In this document: positions 33,807 through 45,496 of the stretch, piece after piece | Position numbering within the stretch: the first letter of the stretch is position 1 | How the letters are laid out: the number at the start of each line of letters is the position of its first letter | DNA from: Owenia fusiformis | Taxonomy: Eukaryota; Annelida; Polychaeta; Sabellida; Oweniidae | Assembly: GCA_903813345.2 (NCBI GenBank) | Contig: CAIIXF020000003.1 | Span: 16,942,931 to 17,006,930 of the forward strand | Length of the DNA stretch: 64,000 nucleotides | Direction of reading: 5' to 3' | Made by a program: the position numbers and the translations under genes | The notes under the pieces: generated by a model | Databases searched by the model: none | Seen by the model: only the letters and a program-made list of their open reading frames with translations | What the model was told of the DNA's origin: nothing

Positions 33807-34031
33807 TTAATCCACATTTTCAATGTAACCTGATATTTCGATGACAACCTGTCTCCTTACTGCTACATTGTTCATCACATTTGATAATAATTCCAGTGGA
33901 ATGTTTTGGATTTCTCTTTGGATGTTGCTCTTTAGTGTTTCTAGGTCTTTTGGCTTGGAATGAGCATTAAAACGCTCCTTGAAATAGCCACAGAGAAAGA
34001 TGTTTGAGGATGACAATGGCAGAACAACCAC
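33807..34031 (-). pseudogene. mariner-family transposase C-terminal relic, left arm
   Basis: The frame contains FLCGYFKERF and, downstream, LETLKSNIQREIQNIPLELL and 'VMNNVAVRRQVVIEISGYIENV'. This is the typical C-terminal tail of mariner-like DDE transposases, after the 'FLWGYLK' motif. The catalytic part is missing. It lies in mirror orientation to the relic at 34120-34470. Confidence 0.75.
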
Positions 34032-34119
34032 AGAGAATCAGGTCAATTATCATCAAATGATTCAGGAGTTACCTTCCAGAGTTACTCAGGCTAGTTGGGA
34101 GACCAAATGATATCCGAAT

Positions 34120-34470
34120 GATTTCACAGTGGTCTCAAAATGATTGAGCCCCTCCACACACACCAAGGGCCACACAAGAATACCTACGAACATAGTTTCT
34201 TGAACGTCTGATCTCTCTGTATAAGGGGGTATAAGACATTGTGAGGCCCTCCCTGTTCACCAGATTTGAAGGCCAATACATTTTTCTCTGGGGCTATTTG
34301 AAGGACTATTTTATGCTAAACTCAAGCTAAGAGACTTAGAACAACTTTAAGCCAGCATCCAAAGAGAAATCAAAACATTCCACCAGAAATATCATATGTG
34401 ATGAACAATATAGCAGTAAGGCGACAGGCTGTCATCGAAATATGAGGTTATCCTGAAAATGTGGTGTTAA
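34120..34470 (+). pseudogene. mariner-family transposase C-terminal relic, right arm
   Basis: In several frames one can read PPHT near 34150, then SPDL near 34262, a FLWGYLKD-like motif near 34293 and finally VMNNIAVRRQAVIEI. All are landmarks of the end of mariner-like transposases. Several frameshifts and stops make it non-functional. It is the longer of the two mirror-image relics. Confidence 0.75.
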
Positions 34471-34968
34471 AGGTAAAGGGTTAAAGCATCAAAAAGACAA
34501 GACAGAATTAAAAACTGTGTATAGGGGATAAAATTGTCATGCTTTGGCTACAAGAGCATGCAAAAAATATCTGAAAATATTGATTGGTTTATCTGTGCTG
34601 TTGATATACTTTTGGGTACATTTTTTCGAGACACCCTATATATAGAAAATAGCTCAGAAGACAACACAATCGTCGATTTAATTCCTCACTTAAACTACAT
34701 GAACGGTTTGGGTTAAAAGTGCAGATCTTAACTGTTTTTCGAAATGCCGTCTACGATTCCGTTGTCTTCTGAACTATTTGTTCGCAAATATGTACATTTT
34801 CTTAAATCTATGATACTGATACACGTTTGTGATAAAAATGTCGTGGAAATTCTGCCTGCAACGTGTGAAATAAGGAAAAAAGAAAAATCGTACCTTTGAT
34901 GTTCCGACATTTTGTTACCAAAACGAACCGTTTCGGTAACCAGCGTAATCGAGTGGATCACCAGTGGT

Positions 34969-35280
34969 ATCGTCGGTTAATTCAACCAACTTCACAATCA
35001 CTCAATGTATGGCATAAGTTGCCTTCAAAAAATCCTTATTGGCTGCCATTATAAACCACTAACAAAATGGCGTTACTAAAATGTCATTTTCTTAGTCCAA
35101 GTGAATATTCTGATATTGCAGATTTCTATTGTTGATATATTGACTGTTAAAAGACTAAACATGCAAACATGCACATTTCTAAATATTTCTCATTTGTAAC
35201 ATATTTAGCCATTAAGTTGACCGAAATTCCCCATTGGCTGCCATTGATTATAAAATATGATGGAAATATGGCCAGTGGGA
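34969..35280. other. non-coding, nothing recognised
   Basis: AT-rich sequence with 'attggctgccatt' repeated at about 35038 and 35234. No gene is visible. Confidence 0.4.
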
Positions 35281-35348
35281 ATAATAAAATTAGGTTTAAA
35301 AATTTCAAAATAATTACAAAAATTTAAACCTAATTTTACCATTCCCAT
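35273..35348. repeat. strong hairpin
   Basis: 'gtgggaataataaaattagg' plus 'tttaaaaattt' is followed, after about 12 bases, by 'aaaaatttaaacctaatttt' plus 'accattccca'. The stem is nearly perfect over about 27 bp. Confidence 0.75.
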
Positions 35349-35427
35349 GGGCCGCCAAGTATGGCAAATTACGTTTATTTTCTAGGTTCAAATAAAGAAA
35401 TAAAGAAAAAATTCCATAGTGGACTTT

Positions 35428-35960
35428 TTGAGAAAAAGACACTTTAGTATAGATCGAGCCATATTGATAGTAGTTTATAATGGCGGTCAATGGGTATTTC
35501 CAAAATTTAAACGCCAATATCTTTGGAACTAGGCAAAACCCAGCGTGTAACCCTTCTTATTTTGAAGACATTCAAGTTATGTTTACATACTAGGAAGATT
35601 GACTTTATTGCTCTTGAACTGTTCTGTAGGTTGATAAATTAACATTGGACTCAATGGAGTTTTGTGAGCAACTTAATGACTAGATATATTAAAAGTAAGA
35701 ATTTTTTGAGAAAAGCACACTTTAGTAAAGCCATATTGATAGTACAGGTAGTTTATAATGGCGGTCAATAGGTATTTCCAAAATTCAAATGCTAATATCT
35801 TTGGAGCTAGGCAAAATCCAGCTTGTAACCTTTCCTATTTTGAAGACATTCAAGTTATGGTTACATACTAGGAATTGACTTTATTGCTCTTGAACTGCAG
35901 CGGTCTTTTGAAGATTGATAACTTAACATGAGGCTCAATGGAAACATGTATAATTTTCGA
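35428..35960 (+). repeat. tandem duplication, ~274-bp unit, two copies
   Basis: Two consecutive copies share 'gtttataatggcggtcaat', 'aatatctttgga', 'gacattcaagttatg' and 'gactttattgctcttgaact', with about 274 bp between equivalent points. Substitutions and small indels separate them. Non-coding. Confidence 0.85.
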
Positions 35961-36601
35961 GGCCTATTTTTCTTCACTGGGGCCACTTTCCAACACCACT
36001 TCGGTGGATATCAAAAATATAATGATACTTTAGTCAAAAAATGGTGATTTATATATAGAAAATGCAATTCAAGGGTTTTATTGTCATAACTGACTCCACT
36101 ATATATTTAGAACTTTATTAGTAATGTACTCTTATTTGCCAACAGTTAATACATTATTTAGGCCGAAATACATCCTATAACATATCAGAAAGTTTTGAAA
36201 AACCAATAGTCTTCTCTTTGCAAAGATATGAAATTGCGTGTCCAAATCGAATGATTCTCAGTGCCTCGAGAACATGGGAAACTAACCTGTCTTTTGTTAT
36301 AGTTTTCATTCAAAAAACTTTCATGATTCTCGTCATTGACGTTTTAATAAAACGACTGTGAACAAAAATAAATAGACTTATTTTAGTATTTGTAAAAGGT
36401 TTGGTAATTCGTTTTAAGTAAATATGAGTTTTTAAATAAGTATTTGTTAGCTCTATACTATGCCACTCTTTTATTTGTTCAGCCAATTATTGCGCTATTG
36501 AGAATTCTTGAATTCTTTTATGTTTTTAGTTCTACCGTGCGTCAGAAATAATACTTTTCTATTTAGAGGAAACTTAAAGTTCCCAAAAGCAAGCCAAATG
36601 T
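35961..36601. other. non-coding, nothing recognised
   Basis: No frame, repeat or signal could be supported. Confidence 0.4.
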
Positions 36602-36965
36602 CGTGTTTAAAAAACCCAAATTCTTACTATTGAAAATGGATCCTGGCGATACATTAAATTCCGGCATAAATCTACTTGTTGAGAGTCGATCAACTATCCC
36701 GCATGAATGTACATGTACTTGTTGAAACTCGATCAACTTGAGTTCCGAGAAAATGAAGATTTCAGCAAGGGTACATTGACTAAACATGGGGATATACACC
36801 ATTTATTAATGACTTAAACAATCATGTATGTCACCATGGGGATAGATTCACTCTTAAGAAGAACTCAAGATGATCGAGTTTCAACAAGTCCATGACTTGT
36901 ACATTCGTGTGAGATAGTATTGCTAGAATCAATTTTAATAGTAAGAATAGGAGTTCTTAAACAGG
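36602..36965. mobile_element. foldback element
   Basis: The arms pair through 'gtacttgttgaaactcgatc' and its complement at 36875, and further out through 'ttcttactattgaaa' and 'tttaatagtaagaa'. The element is about 360 bp with a loop of about 100 bp. The open frame on the complement is a by-product. Confidence 0.75.
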
Positions 36966-37544
36966 ACATTAACGCTTTACTAAGGTCTTTTTGAAATTTT
37001 GGGTTGGTACCAGTAATTTTGTAAGAGTATTTGTTCAATCCAGCAAGTTGTTTTGCAACCCTTTCAAAAAGTAGATCTCGAAATAAAGAACTCGTAGTAA
37101 GATTTATATGATTTTTAAAAATATGTTGGTTTGAATTGAAACAAGGTGAATTGCAAAAGTTGAAAGGACCAGGTATGGTGTGGCAAACGATTTAAAGGAT
37201 AAGGGCCCTAACCTAACTTATTTACTCAAAAGAGGATCTTTTACTCATTTTCTCACTTTCAACGTCATTCTACCTGTGAGGAAGTTTCAATAACAAGATA
37301 TTTGAAATTTCTTCAAAGGTAGAATGGCCTTGAAAGTAGGGGTTAAACAAATAGTCAAATACTCGTGAGACAATTGGTTTGAGGTAGTATTCAAATGGCT
37401 AAAATGAATTTTGTGTTATTTGAATATATTGATCATTGACCACGCATGCGTGCTGGTACACATACTTTTGTTTTCCGCTTCCATAAAACCATTTAATCTG
37501 GTATTTTTGCATGATTTGTTTCGTATTTTTAGGATTTCATATTT
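36966..37544. other. non-coding with a small hairpin
   Basis: At about 37268-37328, 'cattctacct' and 'aggtagaatg' flank a short AT-rich loop. Nothing coding is seen. Confidence 0.4.
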
Positions 37545-40500
37545 TTCATAATAGGCGAGTAGAACCAATGGCCAAATGTGCCAGGAAAGTACTTTTTAAA
37601 ATACATCATGGGGAAAAGGACAAATGAGGTACCGTTGTAAAGCTAAGGACTTCGACTTTTCAAATCCACCTGTACCTAAGTTTGAATTTGGGGCAAAAAT
37701 TGCAAAAACATCCGTTTCCATAGCAACCATTTAAAATATAATCAATAAATCAGAAATCACATTTCGGATCGTAGAACCCCTGTTATCTGTCCAATTCTAA
37801 TGATACATATATGAAAATGAAGCTATTGATGTCCCCTTGTTTATAAACAAGAAAATATGCAAATTAGCTAATTTGCATATCTATTATGACATCATAAGTA
37901 GATTTTTTAACCAAATTTGAGACATTTTGGAGATTTATCTGATATAATAATGAAGCATTATTTGTAATTGAAAATTATTGTTAGATATTACTAATAATTC
38001 ATTATTTGATTTAGAAATAAATTGACTGCAAGGTTTGAAAAGTGCTAAAAATCAAAATCATAGGATATCCTATAAATATTATACTAACATCAACAATATC
38101 ACTGCTGGTTATCACAATAATATTGAAAATAATTTATTGCTCAATTCTATGTCTGAAGATATACATGTACAAAATAGTGTACCTTCTTATAATATTATAT
38201 AGTCCTGTAATATTTCAACTTATGATGGAAATTTTGGATGCATGCTGTATTTGTAACTTTTCAGTATATTTAGGGTGTCCTAAATTCAAATCTGCCGGAT
38301 GCAATTTGAGTACTTTGCAGCATTAATCTGTACAGCCATTTCAATATATGCATTCAAGGGTCCATTTTTCTCAATTTTTTTCAATTCAATGCATTTGTAT
38401 TTGCTAATTTTAAAGAAAATATATAGATCTAATCAATTTAATTGTGATTTTACATGCTATCTTAGATATTTTCCAATTTGTTCCAGGAATTTCAGGTTCA
38501 AACAGTTAAAATAATTTAAAGTATTTGATTTGTTCCCTTGTTTTCATCATATTTTGGCCAGTTTTTGGCTTCCAGTATAAAACTGCACATTGTTTAAATA
38601 TGGCAATAGGTGCACTTGTAATGATTGGATAATAACTAAAACTTCCAAATATCATTTATGGAATATATGAACAGCAGATTAATACCATAGGTAACATTTT
38701 TGGTCTATACAAAATGACATTACTCCATATTATAGATGTAGTATGGTACCCCTACCCCATTCTTCTAAAATAGTGATTTTCAAGAAAAATAAACATATTA
38801 ATGATACATAATACTAATTTGGGTAAGTAGGGTGCCACACTGCCACTAGAGGGTGCTAGAGAACTAATTGGGGTAACTAGGGTGCCACTGGGGGCACTAG
38901 AGAACCAATTAGGGTAACAAGGGTGCAACTAGAGAACCAATTGGGGTAACTAAGGTGCTATAGGGACCTACTAGAGAACCGATTTGGGTAACAAGGGTGG
39001 GACTAGGGGCTCCTAGAGAACCGATTTGGGGTAACTAGGGTGTCACTAGGGGCTACAAGTGAACCAATTGGGGTAACTAAGGTGCTATAGGGACCTACGA
39101 GAGAACCGATTTGGGTAACAAGGGTGGGACTAGGGGCTCCTAGAGAACCAATTTGGGGTAACTAGGGTGTCACTAGGGGCTACAAGAGAACCAATTGGGG
39201 TAAATAGAGTGCCACTAGGGGGTACTAGAGTCCCAATTGGGGAAAGTATGGTCCCACTAGGTACTACTAGAGAATTAATTGGGGTAACTAGGATGCTATT
39301 GGGGCCTACTAGAGAACCAATTCAGGTAACAAGGGTGCTAATAGGGGCTACTAGAAAAACAAGCGGGGCAACCAGGGTGCCATTAGGGGCTACTAGAGAA
39401 CCAATTAGAGTAACCAGGGCGCAACTAGAAGCTGCTAGAGAACCAATTAGGGCAACTAGGGTGCTAATAGGGGCTACTGGAGAACCAATTGAGAAACAAG
39501 GGTGTTACCAGAGAACCAATGGGGACAACTAGTGTGCTACTAGAGAACCAATTGGGGTAACTAGGGTGCTACTAGAGGCCATTAGAGAACCAATTGGGGC
39601 AACTAGGGTGCTACTAGAGGCTACTAGAGAACCAATTTGGGTAACTAGGGTGCTATCGGGGCCTATTAGAGAACCAATTAGGGGAACTATAGTGCCACTA
39701 GGCGGTACTAGAGAACCAATTGGGGTTAACTAGAGCAATACCGAGGTCAACTAGAGAACCGATTGGGGTAGTTTGGGTGCTATTAGGGGCAACAAGAGAA
39801 CTAGTTGGATAACTAGGGGTCTAGCAGGGGCTACTAGAGAACAAATTGGGAAACAAGGGTGCTACTAGAGAACCAATGGGGGCATCTGGAGTGCTCCTAG
39901 AGAACCAATTGGGGTAACTAGGGTGCTACTAGAGGCTACTAGAGAACCAATTTGGGTAACTAGGGTGCTATTGGGGCCTACTAGAGAACCGATTTGGGTA
40001 ACTAGGGTGCCACTAGGGGGTACTAGAGAACCAATTGGGGTTAACTAGAGCAATACCGGGGGCAACTAGAGAACCGATTGGGGTAGTTAGGGTGCTATTA
40101 GGGGCAACAAGAGAACCAATTGGATAACTAGGGGTCTACTAGGGGCTACTAGAGAACGAATAAGGAAACAAGGGTGTTACTAGAGAACCAATGGGGGCAT
40201 CTGGAGTGCTCCAAGAGAACCAATTGGGGCAACTAGGGTGCTACTAGAGGCTACTAGAGAACCAATTTGGGTAACTAGGGTGCTATTGGGGCCTTCTAGA
40301 GAACCAATTTGGGTAACTAGGGTGCCATTAGGGGGTACTACAGAACCAATTGGGGTTAAGTAGAGCAATACCGGGGGCAACTAGAGAACCAATGGGGGCA
40401 TCTGGAGTGCTCCTAGAGAACCAATTGGGGTAACTAGGGTGCTACTAGAGGCTACTAGAGAACCAATTTGGGTAACTAGGGTGCTATTGAGGCCTTCAAG

Positions 40501-43500
40501 AGAACCAATTTGGGTAATTAGGGTGCCATGAGGGGGTACTACAGAACCAATTGGGGTTAAGTAGAGCAATACCGGGGGCAACTAGAGAACCAATTTGGGT
40601 AGTTAGGGTGCTATAAGGGGCAACAAGCGAACCAGTTGGATAACTAGGGGTCTAGCAGGGGCTACTACAGAACGAATTGGGAAACAAGGGTGTTACTAGA
40701 GAACCAATGGGGGCATCTGGAGTGCTCCTAGAGAACCAATTGGGGCAACTAGGGTGCTACTAGAGGCTACTAGAGAACCAATTTGGGCAACTAGGGTGCT
40801 ATTGGGGCCTACTAGAGAACCGATTTGGGTAACTAGGGTGCCATAAGGGGGTACTAGAGAGCCATTAGGGGGTACTAGGGAACCAATTGGGGTTAACTAG
40901 AGCAATACCGGGGCAACTAGAGAACCAATTGGGGTAGTTAGGGTGCTCTTAGGGGCAACTAGAGAACCAATTTGGGTAACTAGGGTGCTATTGGGGCCTA
41001 CTAGAGAACCAATTGGGGTAACTCGGGTGCTACTAGGGACTACTAGAGAACAAATTGAGGTAGCTATGGTGCTACTAGAGAACCAATTGAAGTTACTAGG
41101 GTGTTATTAGAGAACCAATTGGGGTAACTAGGGTGCTATTGCAGCCTACTTAGGAACCAATTGGGGTAACTAGGGTGCTACTAGAGGCTACTAGAGAACC
41201 AAGTTGGGTAACTAGGGTGCTATTGGGGCCTTCTAGAGAACCAATTTTGGTAACTAGGGTGCCATTAGGGGGTACTACAGAACCAATTGGGGTTAAGTAG
41301 AGCAATACCGGGGGCAACTAGAGAACCAATGGAGGCATCTGGAGTGCTCCTAGAGAACCAATTGGGGTAACTAGGGTGCTACTAGAGGCTACTAGAGAAC
41401 CAATTTGGGTAACTAGGGTGCTATTGGGGCCTTCAAGAGAACCAATTTGGGTAATTAGGGTGCCATTAGGGGGTACTACAGAACCAATTGGGGTTAAGTA
41501 GAGCAATACCGGGGGCAACTAGAGAACCAATTTGGGTAGTTAGGGTGCTATTAGGGGCAACAAGAGAACCAGTTGGATAACTAGGGGTCTACTACAGAAC
41601 GAATTGGGAAACAAGGGTGTTACTAGAGAACCAATGGGGGCATCTGGAGTGCTCCTAGAGAACCAATTGGGGCAACTAGGGTGCTACTAGAGGCTACTAG
41701 AGAACCAATTTGGGCAACTAGGGTGCTATTGGGGCCTACTAGAGAACCGATTTGGGTAACTAGGGTGCCATAAGGGGGTACTAGAGAGCCATTAGGGGGT
41801 ACTAGAGAACCAATTGGGGTTAACTAGAGCAATACCGGGGCAACTAGAGAACCAATTAGGGCAGTTAGGGTGCTATAAGGGGCAACAAGCGAACCAGTTG
41901 GATAACTAGGGGTCTAGCAGGGGCTACTACAGAACGAATTGGGAAACAAGGGTGTTACTAGAGAACCAATGGGGGCAATTGGGGTAACTAGGGTGCTACT
42001 AGAGGCTACTAGAGAACCAATTGGGGTAACTAGGGTGCTACTAGAGGCTACTAAAGAACCAATTGGGACACCTAGGGTGCTACTTGGGCTACTAGAGAAC
42101 CATTTGGGGTAACTAGGGTGCTAATAGGGGCTACTAGAAAACCAATTGGGGTAACTAGAACACCACTCGGGGATGAGACTGTGATGTTCTCTGTATCCTG
42201 AACTTCGTTCAATGGGATAACAATATCAAAGGTATCAAATATGTCTTTGCCTTCTTACTTCAATTAACTGAAAACCCCAAATAGCTATGATCAGATTACC
42301 ATTTACTGACAAAAATCATCTTTAACGATGTAATAATTAATATGAGAATGAGCTTATTAACATTTTTAATGCAGCATATAGGTATTCTTTTTCCACTTCT
42401 TCTGATATCAATAAAGTTAAAATCGGTCGGGAAACAAAAATATACTAACCAAATTGCATTAACAAAATTCCAAAGACAGGGTTTGCATTTCATTTCCAGA
42501 GCAACGGATGGAAATCTGGAAAAAATGGCTATCAGATTCTTGAATAAGATGTCTCTAGCTTTAATTTGCTCTTTATACCTCTTCAGAATTTAAATTCCTT
42601 ATTTTCACATACAGGTAGTTCCTATTCTGGTACATTATGTATATGATAGAAGGTATTATCTATCATTATATGTGTACTTTTCTTGAAAATCACTATTTTA
42701 GAAGAATGGGGTAGGGGTACCATACTAAATCTATAATATGGAGTAATGTCATTTTGTATAAACCAAATATGTTATCTATGGTATTAATCTGCTGTTCATA
42801 TTCCATTAATGATATTTGGAAGTTTTAGTTATTATCCAATCATTACAGGTGCACCTGGTATATTAAAACAATGGGCAGTTGTATACTGGAAGCCAAAAAC
42901 TGGCCAAAATATGATGAAAACAAGGGAAAAAATCAAATGGACCATGGGATGCATATATTGAAATGGCTGTACAGATTAATGCCGCAAAGTACTCAAATTT
43001 CATCCGGCAGATTTGAATTTAGGACACACTAAATATACTGAAAAGTTACAAATATAGCATGCATCCAAAATTTCCATCATTCTTAAAAATATGGCAATAT
43101 ATTGCAGGACTAAAATGCAGATCACTATTATGCATATTAACATACATGTCTTATATGTCTTATGTAAATAATGCTAGAATAGCAGAAATATGGAAATACA
43201 TTAATATTGTATGTATACATTTTAAAATGCAATTTGTTTATTCTTATAAACATATAATTTATCTTAAAATGGATTTTGAATAAAATTAATAGTTCTAGTA
43301 CCAATATGATATTATTTAAAAAATATTAACTTCACACGGTAAATGAATACATTTTGGTTTTAGTGCATTCTGCCCTCAATTCCTTTAACCTAGAAATTTT
43401 TCTGGACAAGTTACCAATAAGGATACTTTTCATACCCATTTATAAGTAGACCTTTCAAACACATTTAAAAGCTAATACTCAAACTATTTCTAGCATCAAT

Positions 43501-44300
43501 AATGATATTTAAATAGTAGTAATTCTACCAGTTTATTAAGAATTATAACTAATATGTTATCATTAATATCTAAAACATCTCAAAATTACCTAAACATTGG
43601 TTGAAAAAAATATAATTATGACATCAGGATAAATATGCAAATGAGCAAATAGACATATCTTGTTAATTATGAACAGGGGGCCTCAATAGCTTCAGTTTGG
43701 TATATATATCATTAAAATCGGACCAAGAACATATGTACTATGTTCAAAAATATGATTTCTGATTAAATGATTAAATTTTAAATGTTGCCATGGAAACGGC
43801 TATTTTAAGCATTTTTCAAAGCTTGCAGCCAATTTATTTCGAACTCAATGATGAAATTTAGTTATGTTTACCAATACATTTTCAATTACAACTAAAGTGC
43901 TATTATAATATCAAATATATCACCAAAATATCTCAAAATCGGCTCAAGAATCTACTTATGACGTCATAATAGATACGCAAATTAGCTAATTTGCATATTT
44001 TCTTGTTTATAAACAAGGGGACATCAATAGCTTCATTTTGATATATGTATCATTACAATTGGACAGATAACAGGTGTTCTATGATCCGAAAGGTGATTTC
44101 CGTTTTATTGATTATATTTTAAATGGTTGCTATGGAAACGAGTGTTTTTGCAATTTTTGCCCCAAATTCAAACTTAGGTACAGGTGGATTTAAAATGCTG
44201 AAGTCCTTACCTTTACAACGATACCTCATTTGTCCTTTTCCCCTTCGTGTATATTAATCACAATTTTCAGACCTCCATTCTACTAGCCTATAATTCATTA
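37545..44300. mobile_element. giant 6.8-kb foldback element: long inverted arms around a minisatellite
   Basis: The left arm (about 37545-38812) is complementary to parts of the right arm (about 42660-44300). Paired landmarks are 'ggggaaaaggacaaatgagg', the self-palindromic 'gcaaattagctaatttgc', 'ttggatgcatgct' and 'ggtacccctaccccattctt'. The right arm is longer because one stretch (43600-43830 against 43960-44180) is tandemly duplicated. The 3.4-kb centre is the 42-bp array. No transposase frame was found in either arm. The structure recalls Foldback/Galileo-type DNA elements, but no sequence relationship can be claimed. Confidence 0.85.
38813..42175 (+). repeat. 42-bp minisatellite with higher-order structure
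   Basis: The unit is close to 'ctactagagaaccaattggg' plus 'gtaactagggtgctactagagg'. It is repeated about 80 times. The marker 'gcatctggagtgctcc' appears at about 39884, 40196, 40397, 40710, 41334 and 41640, giving higher-order blocks of about 312 and 201 bp. Since 42 is divisible by three, the frames translate to 14-residue repeats (39167-39532, 40180-40380, 40381-40581, 41318-41518), but stops interrupt them frequently. Confidence 0.95.
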
Positions 44301-44988
44301 CAACAACCGTCAACAACCGCATTGTAGGGAATATAATATTATCAACAAAAATGGCAAGGCAGTCATAGTTTCAGCGACCAATTAATTGCATTTAATGATA
44401 CGGGATCTTTTGAATATCAATTGTATTCCCTGTTTATTTCACAGGGAAAACATGTTATTATGGAATAATTGCATATATTCAACATTTCATGAAGATATTT
44501 TTACATTATATTAGACAACATAGTTCCAAATCTAAATATTCAGATAAAGAATGCATGAAAGCTTTGCGGCGGTTATTGGTAAGATCAGTGAATTCCCCAT
44601 ATCTGACAATAAATTTAACATCATTTTTTCTTAAAAATGATAAAAAAAAGCTCATCATATTAACTGCTTTGTAGGTCTCACTCATATTTCCAGAGTTATG
44701 ATGAAAAACATATGTTAATTAATATTTTCAAGTCAATACTTTATAATACCTGGTCCTTTGTTGAAATCGATTTAAACCTGGCATATCTACAATATAATCA
44801 ACAACTTTTACTTCCGTCTAATAAGCGAATATTCGGAGCCAACTGGCCGACTAGTTAAGATGGTAATTTTCTGTTTGGTTCATATAAATTAATTGACATA
44901 TTCACAGATGAATATAGATATAAAGTCAAAACACAACAGTGCTTAATTATACATAGGTAAAGTGGGCAGCGTACATGTAGTTGTAGAC
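44301..44988. other. non-coding, nothing recognised
   Basis: The small frame at 44489-44674 is AT-driven and has no recognisable domain. No other feature is visible. Confidence 0.4.
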
Positions 44989-45496
44989 GCACACCGGAAC
45001 AGGCTGACAACGGTAAAGTCAGATACCGCTGTCACAAATGGCGGACATAACCGTCGCTTCAATTAATTCAAATTTTCATGAACTGTATGTTTAATAGAGC
45101 GCCTAGACTAAATTCCTTTGGAACAACAATCGATCAAAGTGTCTTAATACTTTTTGCACAGTTAATAATGTTCTACCATCGAAATAAAGTCTTCAAATTA
45201 ACCGATCAAAATGAGCTACGGGACAACAGACACTGTTACCATTACCATTCAGATTCCGTTGTTATTGACGATATCGAAGACGCTATCGTGGCGATTCACG
45301 ACCCAATTTGATCGAAATTGGGTTTTAATATCAAACATCATCACAAGAGCTACATGTAAATACATGCACAGAATTAGCGACGATAAAATCCCATGGAATG
45401 AGGACCAAGTGATTAAACAGTTGAAGCGACGGTTATGTCCGCCATTTGTGACAACGGTATCTGACTTTACCGTTGTCAGGCTATTCCGGTGTGAGA
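44989..45496. mobile_element. foldback element with ~80-bp highly similar arms
   Basis: 'caaatggcggacataaccgt' plus 'cgcttcaa' and 'gacaacggtaaagtcagata' on the left are matched by their complement at 45415-45496, with few mismatches. GC content of the arms is higher than that of the surroundings. The frames at 45078-45525 are generated by the arms and loop. Confidence 0.85.

Larger units (their letters stand above)
33455..34968. mobile_element. nested palindromic element: outer foldback around an inner mariner-like foldback
   Basis: The outer arms (33455-33632 and 34795-34968) pair over about 175 bp, from 'ccactggtgatcc' at the left end to its complement at the right end, and include 'ttaccgaaacggttcgtttt'. 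Inside, from about 33637 to 34638, is a second palindrome with TIRs TATAGGGTGTCTCAAAAAAA, each arm carrying a mariner transposase relic. Target duplications could not be fixed. Confidence 0.8.

Noticed and set aside
39167-41518. Open frames with 14-residue repeats in the minisatellite
   Set aside because: They arise because the 42-bp unit is a multiple of three. Stops recur, frames exist on both strands, and there is no start or splice context.
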